DNA of 64,000 bases from Blattamonas nauphoetae (lineage: Eukaryota > Preaxostyla > Oxymonadida): the NCBI GenBank assembly GCA_033064195.1, contig JARBJD010000194.1, positions 1 through 64,000 of the forward strand, in the 5' to 3' direction. The translations under genes and the position numbers were made by a program. A model generated the notes under the pieces. That model did not search any database, was not told the DNA's origin, and worked only from the letters and a program-made list of their open reading frames with translations. Shown here in pieces: positions 31,557 through 42,127 of the stretch (its first letter is position 1; every line of letters begins with the position of its first letter).

Positions 31557-31821
31557 TTCAACAGTGCAGCATTGGCGTACTCGTCGCTGGAGGATGTGGA
31601 GAAGGTGAAGTACATTTCTCACATCAAAGACACACCCACTCCCGAGGGCAAGTCGGCGGCACTGCTCGTCTTCCGACGGAAGCCAGACGAGGCAGAGAAA
31701 GTGTATTTGAGTGCTGGACTGAAGAGGGAGGCAGTGAAACTGAATGTTCGATTGTTCAGATGGGAGCGAGCGCTGGAAATTGCGAAGGAAGCAGAAGGGG
31801 AGAGTGGCGGCGAATCGCAGG
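31557..31821 (+). pseudogene. IFT80: IFT80 fragment
   Basis: 88 codons that align with the C-terminal helical region of intraflagellar transport protein IFT80: AYSSLEDVEKVKYI, EAEKVYLSAGL and LFRWERALEIAKEA are the landmarks. The fragment begins in the same frame directly after the stop of the preceding gene and ends at a possible GTGAAT donor, with no matching sequence before or after it. It is richer in GC than its neighbours. A duplicated exon or pseudogene remnant is most likely. It is less likely to be the tail of a split gene, because the upstream WD-repeat region of IFT80 is absent. Confidence 0.6.
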
Positions 31822-32002
31822 TGAATCTTCTTGAATTTCATTCATTCTATCTGCTTGTATTTGGAAAATTTGGGGTAATGGTCAATTTTTTTCAAAGCTG
31901 TCTGTTGTCAAGCACGAATTCACTTTCAGAAGACTGATCTTCCCATGATAATTTCCATTTCGACAGACAGAAATTGAGGCACCCAAATAGGCTCACAACG
32001 AA

Positions 32003-32930
32003 ATGGGTATTTCTACGCTTATTTTACGCTTTCTGAAGACTTTTTTGTGCTTCATAGCTCGTTTTTATCGTTTATCCACCATTTGAAACCATTTTTATTC
32101 AAAATCTGCTCTGGTATTGCTCAGGAATCACACGCGATTCAGTTCACAAGCGCCGTGCTACGTCTGGCAAACAAAAGGCCTGGAGAAAGAAGCGTAACTT
32201 CGAAATTGGCCGCCCAGCTGCTATGACCCACTTGGGAGGTGTCCGTATCCACCCAGTGCGTTGCCGTGGAGGAATGATCAAACATCGTGCCCTCCGTCTC
32301 GAATCCGGCAACTTCTCATGGGGAACCGAAGGTATTCTTCTTGTTTCAGTTCTTTAGTTGTTATGATCCAATTTCATCGTGAATTCTCTGCGTTTTTCAT
32401 CGTTCATTTTCATTCTCATCAAAATCGCAGTTACCACCCACAAATGCAGAATCATCAATGTCGTTTACAACGCATCCAACAACGTGTGCCTCAACAACTC
32501 CTTTCATCACAAACAATCCATCTTATCAACCTTTCTTCATCTCATTTGACAGGAATTGGTGAGAACAAAAACTCTCGTTAAGGGAGCTATTGTTGAAATC
32601 GACTCTTCCCCATTTGCCTCATGGTACGAGAAGCACTATGGTGTCACCATTGGAAAACAAAAGCAAGTTAAAGCCGTGAAAGGCCAGAAACAAGAGGAGA
32701 AGAAAGAAGAAGTCGAGAAAGTGTCTCACCGTGTTCTCCAGAAGCGTGAGCAACGCTACAAGGGTGTCTCCCTCGACCAGAGTCTTGCAGACCAATTCCA
32801 ACAGGGCCGTCTCTACGCTCGCATCTCATCTCGCCCAGGTCAGACTGGCCGCGCTGATGGATACATCCTGGAGGGACCCGAGCTCGACTTCTACGTCAAG
32901 AAGCTGAGCAAGAAGAAGTCATCCAAGTAA
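32003..32930 (+). CDS. RPS8: 40S ribosomal protein eS8
   Basis: Small-subunit ribosomal protein. Four exons: 32003-32006 (only ATGG), 32125-32331, 32431-32483 and 32553-32930; introns 118, 99 and 69 nt, in phase; 213 residues. Signatures are [70 protein letters not shown] and the C-terminal [20 protein letters not shown]. The four-base first exon is supported because it supplies the Met-Gly that the family begins with and the donor reads GTATTT. Stop is TAA. Confidence 0.95.
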
Positions 32931-33120
32931 GCATAATACTTCTCAGTGACAATGGATTGGGTTTGTGAATCTCCTCACCATTTCGATTGAAAACGAAGGA
33001 AATTTTGCTCAAAACACAGATAGAGAGACAATACTTACCTCTTAATGCGATTTATGATTCATTTATGTTAATTATCCATCCTGACGACATGAGCGCGTCA
33101 CATGTGGCCCGATCGAATTA

Positions 33121-33475
33121 CAGGGTGGCCCAGAAGTAGTCTAACCGTATGGGTCGATCACTTTTCTTCGATCTTGCGCAATTGACCCCAATCGTCTTTC
33201 TCTTCTTTCCTATGCTTCAAAATTTCCCTTCTTTTCATTTCACAAGTGCTTCCTCGACTGTAGTCTCGATGGATCTCATGAAACGGGACTGACTCCGTTT
33301 TTTGAACACTCCTTTCTTGAGCGGACAAGGATTGTTGATCAACGAAACAGTGGTGAAAAGAAAAGAAGTGAAATTAAGAAGCATTGTAGTGAGGAGAAAG
33401 ACGATTGGTGTCAACGGAATTTGTTCGACGAGAAGTGATCGACCCATAGGGTTAGACTACTTCTGGGCCACCCTG
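33121..33475. mobile_element. Mariner-type MITE, 355 bp
   Basis: Ends begin CAGGGTGGCCCAGAAGTA and are inverted repeats of about 45 bp with two mismatches. Homology between the halves continues imperfectly almost to the middle. The element is flanked by a TA duplication (33119-33120 and 33476-33477). Tip sequence and TA target are typical of Tc1/mariner elements. It has no coding capacity. Its right end is 50 bp from the start codon of the GRAM-VASt gene, so it forms most of that gene's upstream region. Confidence 0.85.
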
Positions 33476-33525
33476 TATTTCTCCGTCCTCACATCACATC
33501 AAATATTGACCATTTCTTACACAAT

Positions 33526-36242
33526 ATGAAGGTAATTTCTCAATCCGATTTGCCAAAAGGATCTGTTTGCTTTTTTCTTTCCCGTCATCATTGTTAACAT
33601 CGTACCATATTCTATTGGATTGCTCGATCTTTTCAATTTGGACAGTATGGAATATTGCAATCAGAGAAACTTATCGTCTCATCACCAACGGTGTACGTTG
33701 GCCCACCGGACCAAATTGGAACACTGTTTCTCTTCTCGAAACACCTCGTCTTTGCTCTCACAACAGCAGTTGGTGATGGATTTTCCATCCCATCATCTTC
33801 AATTACTATCGTTCGGTTTCATAGCATCACGGAATCTCGGCAAGGGTTTTTCATTCTTGCTAAAGATAAAGTTCTGTTTTCACCTCTTTTCATTTTCCAA
33901 CTATCTCACAGAACTATGTCTTTCAACCATTCCATGACCTTCAACTATTCATTGAACATCTGGTGAACGTTCCTTCAGCAACTCCCCCACCAATTTCGCT
34001 CTTGTCACCCCAACAACTCCCTCATCTTCCACCATCGGTATCAGATCCCTCGCTCCTTGATTCACAATCGATATACCGGCAGGATTCTGCTCAGTCTCCC
34101 TCACCGCCTAAAACGCCAACATCGAATCAAGCAGCAAAACCCACACTCCAACCGTCTGGAAGTGGTCTCCTATCAATCTCTGATTTTCCGATGATGAACA
34201 CTACCCAGCCTACTCCAACAACCCCAACACTTCGGCAGCGCATTCCTTATATTGTGCGTCGATATTCGACTCCGACGAAAGAAGAACAATCACAGGTGGA
34301 TTCACCAGCTTCAACTACTTCCGAGAGTCTCCCAAGGTCGCAAGACAAGACCCCGAAATCCAATCCTCAAATATTTTCAGAACCGCAACCTTCATCAGAC
34401 CAACTTCTCTGGCCGTCACATTCTCCTCACACGTTTGAAATCCCAAAGGAACCTACGTCCCCATTACCCAAAGAACGCGTCGGATCGACCTCGCCTTCTC
34501 TTCATCCCCTCATGCCAAATCTCCTCAAAAAGGAGAAGAAAAAACAAGCACAGATCCTCAAACGCAGCCCAACATCCCAAAGCCAGATCCTTGCCTCTCC
34601 CACCATCTCCCCAACCACGATTATAGAATCTCCCGAATATCCATCTCCTCAACCTTCCCTCCGTGGACTCGAGACAGCCCAAAATCAGACTACGGATCAG
34701 GTTTCTCAAGCACACAGTATTCCACTTCCATCGGTCATCAGTCCGTCCGGAAAAGTCCGTCTGCACCTCCCACCTCGACATTCTATTCTGCACATCCCAT
34801 TTCTTGCGTACCTCCCTCGCCCACCATCGCACCCGCCTCCAAAGCCCGACGAACCTATCTTGAGACCACTGACCACCCCATATTTCCATCACATAATCCC
34901 AAACTTGACCCTCATTCAGTTTCTTCTCAACGCCATTCATTATTCCTCCTTTATCCATTTTATTTTCTTCCGAAGTTCGGCCTCTGCTTTCCCAAAAGCA
35001 GAAGAGACGAACGCCATTCCGCCATTCTTCCTCACAACCTCGGAACGGGACGCCTTCATCCCAATCGAACCACAGGAAAATGTACAGCCCTCAAGTGCGC
35101 TGTCACCTGTCGAATCAACACCCATCGTCGCTCAGGAGGATCCCATCACGCTCATCAATGGACTCCTCGACTCGCCTCTCTCTGTCGGAGGAACCAACCA
35201 GCAGTTTGACTGGGTTCCGTTCACTCCTGACCCCCCCTCCACCACACTCGCGTCATTCAAGCGAGTGATCAACTATGTTGCTCCGACAAACGCGAACATT
35301 GGGCCTCCATCGACTCACACACGCGAGACGCACGAACTGCATCACTTCTCGCCCACGCATTCTGTCTACACGATTCGCTTGGACTGTCTCGATGTGCCGT
35401 ACGCATCACACTTTTACTACTTCCAGAAACTTGTGCTGAAAGAGGAGGAGTACGACCCAGCACATTTGGAGATCGAAAATCCTGTTGGTGCTTTCGATAA
35501 AGATGCCGACGCGATCATGACTGAGAAAGCCAACCAGAACATGCCGTACCTGCTGCCCGAAGTGAAGAAAAGTCTGAGGATCCACGCTACATTTGATGTT
35601 GTGATTGTCAAGCCGTTCATCATCCAAGCAATGTTCACAAAAATCTCAACACAGAAATCAGTCATAATCGACACAGAGCTCGCCAACTTTTTCCGAAAAG
35701 TGTCGCTCAGACGAAACACAAGTCGCTTGCTTGATTGGAAACGCATCGTCGCTGAGAACACGACTCCAGAAGAGATCCAGTCGATTCTGAATGTCGAGCA
35801 GGCGTCAATCTTCTCCGATGTTAGTGCGGTTGCTTCGAGCGGGGGAGAGACGCACAAGTCGGAGCAAGGGCCCAAAACGACTTCGTCCAGCCTCTCCACA
35901 TTCCCGCCGCCGTCTCCCGTTCCAGAGGAGCCGAAAGAGGTCCCAAAACAATCGGTTTTGTCTTCGATCACGTCTCTCGCCAAAAGTTGCGAGAATGTGG
36001 TGGTTGAAACGATCCGAGGCCAGAACTTGAGCAACACCGTCCAAGAAGTGTGGCGAGTTGTATTGATGGTGGTAGTGACTCTGATCGTTGTTCAGATGAT
36101 CAGAACTCTCTCCAGCATTTCTACTGCAACAGAACAACAAATCCAGCTTCAGCAACAAATGCTCCTATCTCTTCAGAAGTTCGACGAAAGGATGAATCAA
36201 CAAGCTCCTCAGAATGCTCATGTTCCTGCGGTCGACACATGA
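33526..36242 (+). CDS. GRAM-VASt (Aster/LAM-type) sterol transfer protein
   Basis: Likely ER-anchored protein that moves sterol at membrane contact sites. Exons 33526-33531 (ATGAAG), 33646-33870 and 33912-36242; introns 114 and 41 nt, in phase; 853 residues. Residues 1-110 are a GRAM domain (YGILQSEKLI, GTLFLFSKHLVFA, FFILAKDKNYVFQPF). A Ser/Pro-rich linker of about 280 residues follows. Residues about 425-640 match the VASt/StART-like fold (FKRVINYVAPTNANIGPPST, HSVYTIRLDCLDVPYASHF, FDVVIVKPFIIQ). A single transmembrane helix near the end (VVLMVVVTLIVVQMI) precedes a Gln-rich tail. Domain order matches GRAMD1/Lam proteins. Confidence 0.8.
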
Positions 36243-36575
36243 ATGGATTCACTTTTTCGTTTGAGGTTTTCGTTCAGTGGATTCAAGGTTATGTTTATGT
36301 TGTCATCGAGTCAGCAGGAGGTTGATATTTCTTGCGACACAAGAAATCCAACAAAATTGACGCAAAATATGATCAATTCTCCTTTCTCAGTCGAAATAGT
36401 TCAGAAATTGGAGAACAACCAGTCAATAAGAGATGCGATTGAAGTGTACAACTTCCTGCGATGCATGTGAACGTGTACAAGAGTCGCAACAACCGATAAA
36501 TCAACACCATAATTTTTGTTATGAATTGATCGCTTCCACACTTCAAGTTCTCTTTTTCAGCGATTCACCTTGAAA
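36243..36575. other. Intergenic region
   Basis: About 330 bp between the GRAM-VASt gene and the next start. A short open frame is present, but there is no recognisable gene, repeat or RNA. Confidence 0.5.
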
Positions 36576-38657
36576 ATGTCTCATCAAAATTCTGAATTAG
36601 TTCCTCAAAATCCTTTTTTAGACCCTCAAGAGAATTCATGCGCACTTTCCATTGTATGTTTCTTTTCATCTTAACCACAATTGTTTTAGAATGACAGCGA
36701 TTCAAACCACACTTCACCATTGATCAATATTCCATCTTCAAACGTTCTTCGAAGTCTCTCAGCTTATTCGCCATCCAAAACGAGCATGTACCTTGACTCA
36801 ACATTCAATCCAAATATCTCCACATTTTCCCCTGCACGCCACAGTATTGATACCCCAATGGCAGCAGACATCGTCGGATCACCAATTTTTACATCGGCAC
36901 CAATCACCCCTACTCAGGAAGTCTCCATGAAAGGGCGAGTCAGGGTTCATTCGAGAGAGTCAGGTGTCCTTCCTTCAGAGGCTTTGGAAATGAATACTCC
37001 CGACAACATTTCTTTTGTTTTTCAAAGAGAACAGCGTCTTTCTTCATCTGGAGACTTTAGTACCGATCCTCACCTCAATGTTCTTGATCACACTCCCTTC
37101 ACTTCTTCATCATCACATTTAACTCCTAAACGCCATCCTGATCAAGCCGATGATCCGTTATTTGAGGACGGCTCACAATGGACAGACTTCTCTGGTGTTA
37201 GCGATCGCAACAGCTCAATTGACCATGACAGGCTGTCTAGAATGAGTGGTGCTGGAACATCACGTTCTCTTCAGTCAGATCTCCCACTTTTGATGACACC
37301 ATTCAGCAACGTGTTCGATGCTACCCCAATCTCTTTTGACGGGCCTATCTTCCACAGGCACAGCACAGAACGTGTTCACCGATCTCACCTTCACATAGAC
37401 TCGTCGCCGACCCAAAAAATGAACTTGACAGCTATCACCACATCTCATCGTGGAGAATATTCGACTTCAGCGTCATATGCCTCAGGGTACAGTTCACTCT
37501 CAGAAATCTCGATCGAAATTGAGTCCATGAACACACATTCCTCATTTCCGAACATCAACGATCATTCTGCATCCGAATCTGAGACCTCCATCAGCTTCGA
37601 AACATCTCACTCACTTCACGGAATCCCAGAAACATCCGCTCCAAATAGCATCGCCACTCCGATCCCAAAACGCAGCGGAAGCGTCCGCCTCCCACCTGAG
37701 CCGAGTCAGAGGGGAGTTGGGACAGACTCGCTCCACTCGGACTTCTCCTCGTCGACGTCTCATCCAAGCACGACTGAATCATCTGGGCGGAGGACAGCGA
37801 ATTATGTGTCAAGCCCAAAAGAGGGACCGACCACAGCGAACAACCATTTCTCTCCGACAGCCATCCCCCCTTCTGTCCAATCACCCACGTTCCTCCCCAC
37901 ACCACCCCCTCCTCGCTCACCGCATCCTTCCACGATACTCAACGGGACAGTACAACTGTCTGTTACGTTTGACAAGACGGCAGCATCATCAATCCCGGCT
38001 GCCCCTGTTCCTCCTCCCGTCAACCACCCAATTGCTCTTCCATACACAGATACTACTCCTTTCACAGTCGAGCCGTATAAGAAAAGCGAGCCCCTCTTCA
38101 CTGCTCCTCCACCCAAATGCATCCGAACACCGTCCACCGTGTCCATCATCACTCCACCGCAAAAGCCAAGTGTCCAGTTTGATTGGAATAAGGGAGAAGG
38201 TCAGGGTGAGGGTAAACTTGGAGATAAAGTGGAAGAGGTGGTGTCCACAGTGAAAGGTCATGATGGAAAGACGTTCAAGCTGGTTCAGTCATTCAACGAC
38301 GAAGGAATCATTTCAATTCAGTTTAGCTCGCTCGACCGACAACCACCCCCACTCCGTCCCACCACACACAAACCAGAACCTCCGGAACCCACTGTCGATC
38401 CCCCTCCTCCGGTCCCTCCCATTCTTTCGTCTTTTCAGGACGGATCTGAAATTCCACGCGTCATCAACTACCTTCCATCTTCACACCCAAATACATACTT
38501 TCAGGGGGCGGTTCCCCAACCACCTCCTTCCGTTCTTTCTTTTCCGATTAACAGTGCTACCTTGAAGAAGCCACTCTCGGAAATCAAGCCTTTTCGGCCT
38601 ATGAAATCTCATTCTCCTTCTATTCGTTCTACAGGGAACAGAGATGAGAATGGGTGA
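36576..38657 (+). CDS. Disordered Ser/Pro-rich protein (681 aa)
   Basis: Exons 36576-36653 and 36690-38657 with a 36-nt intron in phase. Nearly the whole protein is low-complexity: Ser, Pro, Thr and His rich, with proline runs (PPPPRSPHP, PPPVPP) that could bind SH3/WW/EVH1-type domains and many SP/TP sites. A short ordered-looking segment lies near residue 525 (GKTFKLVQSFNDEGIISIQF). No domain recognised. Codon use is like the neighbours. Scaffold or regulatory roles are possible but unproven. Confidence 0.65.
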
Positions 38658-38795
38658 TAGATTTAAGTTTCTTTCCATTTTTCCTGTTCTACTCCACTGT
38701 TTTTATTTTCATTAATCCTTATTTATGCTATTTTTTCTAAACGAGAGACCCACAAACAAAACCACTGCAGGAACAACGAGAAAATAGACGTTGCC

Positions 38796-40539
38796 ATGGC
38801 ATGGAGCCAGAATACTCCATCTCAGCTCCATAGTCTCAGCTCTGCGGGTTCACAAATCGATTTTCGGAAGCGAGTATTTCATTTTTATTCCACATTTTGC
38901 TATCTTTCAGATCCCAGGTCCAGCCGGCGCCGTTCTCGTCGAAGACATTGAAGTCACTCAAACAAATCCTGGATCGAATCCTTCAGATTCTGATACATTT
39001 CTTTTGTATCTGAAAAAACGATACAAGCTTCGAAAATCCAATGGATATGATTCTGATCCAAACCAGCTTCCCCCGAAGTTTTCAACTGGAATATGGCAAG
39101 AAATGATCAACCTTTATGAACCTGGACCAAGAGCAGACGTGTTTTCTGTGTTTGGAGTTAACATTGACTTCATAATGAAGAATGCAGATGGAAGTGTCAA
39201 AATCCCTCGCTTGTCTGTTATGCTCAAATCATTCGAGCGATCTGACTTATACATTCCCGGTGTCACAGGCCGTCTTGCGATTGTGTGCGATCCTACTGGA
39301 GAAATGGAAGCAACAATCCAGAAACAAGCGTGCAGTGAGCTTTTCCTGAGACTCATCCCGAATTCTGTGATTGTACTCAAAGAAGTTCCAGTCTTTGTCC
39401 GATCACGCTTCAAGAAACAACTGCTGATTCCATTTCGATGCATAGAACATGTGTTTGTTCCACCGGAGGAGAGAGAAGTGTTCGAATCTGACAAGATTAG
39501 TGCCGAACGACAGCTGTTGTTGGATTATGAGGCGACTGAGCCCGATCAAGGCGGTTTGGGTCAGGTATGCCTTCTTTTCATCCATCAGACTACGTTCATT
39601 ACTCTATTCTGTATTATCCTAAACAGATGGATCCGGAGACAAGCGCTGTCAACACACCACAAAGTCCTCCCCAGCCACCAAATCCAGTCACACTCTTCCT
39701 CCCCAATCAGAAACAAGCTGCGTCAGCTCCAACCTCAAAGGCTCCTCGAATTGTTCATGATGATCTCAACTTGCTTGCTGACGACAACGATGACAGTTGC
39801 TTTAGTCAACCAATGTCACCATCGCAGAATTGGACTCAACAATCAAATCTCACTCTTCCGCGAACCACACCACAGATCCCAAAAGTCCAACAACAGACTG
39901 GATTTGTAGCACAACCAGTCAAGAAGAAGACCATCAACACAGCAATGCTCTTCGATTCTCCTCCAAGCGACTCTCCTTTGCCATCGAAGATAACCAAAGG
40001 TATATCACACTTCACTTTTGAATATATCGACCATCCTTCATCTTAGCACCGATGACGATGAGTGAACCCGATGAATGGGAATCACAGTCAACTGACACGA
40101 CCCAATCCGGCCATCGCGATTCTCATCCGGCTCCGTCACAGACACAACACTTCCCACATCAGGACATTCCGTTCTCATGTATGCCCCTCTTCTTCTCATG
40201 TCGGCCACATTGCCACTTTTCTTCTCAGCTTATTCACGTCCTCGACCGGAAAGCGAGACAATGCTTGATTCTTTTCGTTTTGGAAAAGGTTCCAATGCAC
40301 AATCGATCAAGCAACCTGTTCAGACTTCTCAGCCGGGGTTATTCCTCCCAAATACTCCCACTCATCACGCTCCTGCACACACCTCTTCTCTATTTCTTCC
40401 AAGTCAGTCACAGTTTGAGTCTCAAGCATTCCCAAACCCAACACAAATCCAAACTCCATCACTCCTCACCCAATCTGCTCAGGGCCAGCTGAAAAAAGCA
40501 CTGGTCGATGTTGATTTACTGGATGATGATGACGATTAG
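38796..40539 (+). CDS. HROB: HROB-like recombination protein
   Basis: Probable homologue of HROB (C17orf53/MCM8IP), an OB-fold protein that loads the MCM8-MCM9 helicase during homologous recombination. Exons 38796-38873, 38911-39564, 39627-39999, 40047-40178 and 40229-40539; introns 37, 62, 47 and 50 nt, in phase; 515 residues. Landmarks are RIPGPAGAVL at residue 26, SVMLKSFERSDLY, and the OB-fold strand VTGRLAIVCDPTGEMEATI, all aligning with the family's conserved domain. The C-terminal half is disordered and ends in an acidic DLLDDDDD. The assignment rests on motif recall and needs a profile search. Confidence 0.7.
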
Positions 40540-40626
40540 TCGTGTCATTTTCCACTCCATCTTTCTTTATTAATCTTGCACTTCAAGTACAAACTTTCTG
40601 ATTTTGGACTTGATCAATTTCTTCCA

Positions 40627-41082
40627 ATGACAGAACCAGAAAAGACAGAAGAAACTCAAGAACCTGTCGAACAACAACCAGTTGAAGTTGAACAATCTCA
40701 ACAACCAACTCAACAAGATGCTCAACTCCAGAATGTTGATTACTTTAGAAACGGCTTGGAATCTCTCCTTGTACCCCATCTCGAAACGTGCCAACAGGAC
40801 ATAAACACAATATATGAGGGTCAAGACCGAATTCTGAATGAGTTGAAAAGGATGGAACAGGCTATGATGAAACTGAACAGCTTCAAAGATATCCCAAAGT
40901 TAAATTCTTACTCAGACCGTGTAAAACAATGCAGGAAGCGTGTCACAAATATTTCCAATACCCTCAATACAATTCAAGCACGTGTTACACGGTATAGCTT
41001 TTTATCCTATCATTTTTTTAGAATGAAAGAAATCCAGCAACAGAAGCAGCTTGCGCCAAAACCACAAGCTGCTCCACAATGA
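40627..41082 (+). CDS. BLOC-1/BORC-type coiled-coil subunit
   Basis: Exons 40627-40991 and 41022-41082 with a 30-nt intron; 141 residues. The first 40 residues are Glu/Gln/Pro rich. The rest is a single long coiled coil with LESLLVPHLETCQQDI and a motif near residue 95 (LNSYSDRVKQCRKRV) that resembles the conserved region of Snapin/KXD1-like subunits of BLOC-1 or BORC, which position lysosome-related organelles. Size and layout fit those families, but helical proteins resemble one another easily, so the exact subunit is not assigned. Confidence 0.5.
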   Translation: MTEPEKTEETQEPVEQQPVEVEQSQQPTQQDAQLQNVDYFRNGLESLLVPHLETCQQDINTIYEGQDRILNELKRMEQAMMKLNSFKDIPKLNSYSDRVKQCRKRVTNISNTLNTIQARVTRYSFLSYHFFRMKEIQQQKQLAPKPQAAPQ

Positions 41083-41324
41083 AAAGAGTACAAAACCGAT
41101 TTTTATTCGACTTCTGATTTGATTCTTACTTCATTTCGCTGTTATCTTCTTTCTTTCAACAACTCCAACTCAGACATCCATTCGTCTCAAAACCAGCCAT
41201 TCACGTCTACACCATCACATCCTCAGCGAAGATGACGAAGAGAGTGACAGATTCCATCTCCAAGGAAATAATTCTGAAAAAAGATCGTATGAAGTGTCTA
41301 ATTTCAACGAATAGAAAAGAATGG

Positions 41325-41992
41325 TCATTTGTCTGTTGGGAGATCGAGAGACTTGAGAAGCCACTGCAATCCAGCCTCAATTCCCTCGCCCGTCTTGGCA
41401 CTGCATCCTTGAATTTGCCATGGTCTGTCAGAGATGGTTACGAGATCAAGAGCTGTTGCGACCTGGAACAAGATTGTATGAATGATAAACAAACCTCAGC
41501 AGCTGTTGACGCTCCAGAAAGATCCTGTTTATTTGCAAATACAAGGATTGGATGGCCTAAACAATAGAAAGATCAGATGGACGTCAAACCTTTGAGTTCT
41601 GGCTCAGTAAGAAGTTGGGAAAACTCAACAGCAGCTTCTTCGAGTCGAGGTTGATCAGTGCTATCAACGACAAAAATCTGACAGAAGGATACACAAATAA
41701 TCGCGAGATAAGCACAAAAAAGTCGGCGTACGATGCAATCAGCATTCTTGAAGTATCTCTTCCAATATTTTCGAATTGCTTTCTGTCCACCAATATCCCA
41801 GACATTCATCGTCAAACCCGCATGCTGAACAGTTTTTACATTAAATCCTGTTGTCGGGGCGACTGATGTTATTTCTTCATCGGCTAATTGAGCAAGGATT
41901 GTTGTTTTTCCGGCGTTATCCAGTCCAAGGACTAGCATGCCCATCTTTTTCTCTTGTTTTTTGAAGAAGGAGAACAGACTAAGAAAACCCAT
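41325..41992 (-). CDS. ARL3: ARL3-type small GTPase
   Basis: ADP-ribosylation factor-like GTPase. ARL3 releases lipidated cargo in cilia, which suits a flagellate. Exons 41732-41992, 41590-41677, 41495-41556 and 41325-41462; introns 54, 33 and 32 nt, in phase; 182 residues, the usual ARL3 length. It begins MGFLSLF (Gly2). G1 is GLDNAGKTT, the switch 1 Thr is in PTTGFNVK, G3 is WDIGGQ, G4 is NKQD and G5 is CSAKTG. Distinction from ARL2 or ARF rests on the N-terminus, the VKTVQ-type interswitch and length. It lies tail-to-tail with the BLOC-type gene. Confidence 0.85.
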
Positions 41993-42127
41993 GTTTTCTG
42001 TTGAAAAAAAAGGAAACTTGAGGGCGTGACATCACACTCAGTGACTTCTCGATTGAGATCGATCTGAACAATACCTCAAAACATACAGATCCCCATTTCC
42101 ATATTATTTGTCATGGAGATATTGTGA

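Noticed and set aside
41232-41567. Plus-strand open frame opposite ARL3
   Set aside because: Shadow of the ARL3 exons; no homology and poor composition.
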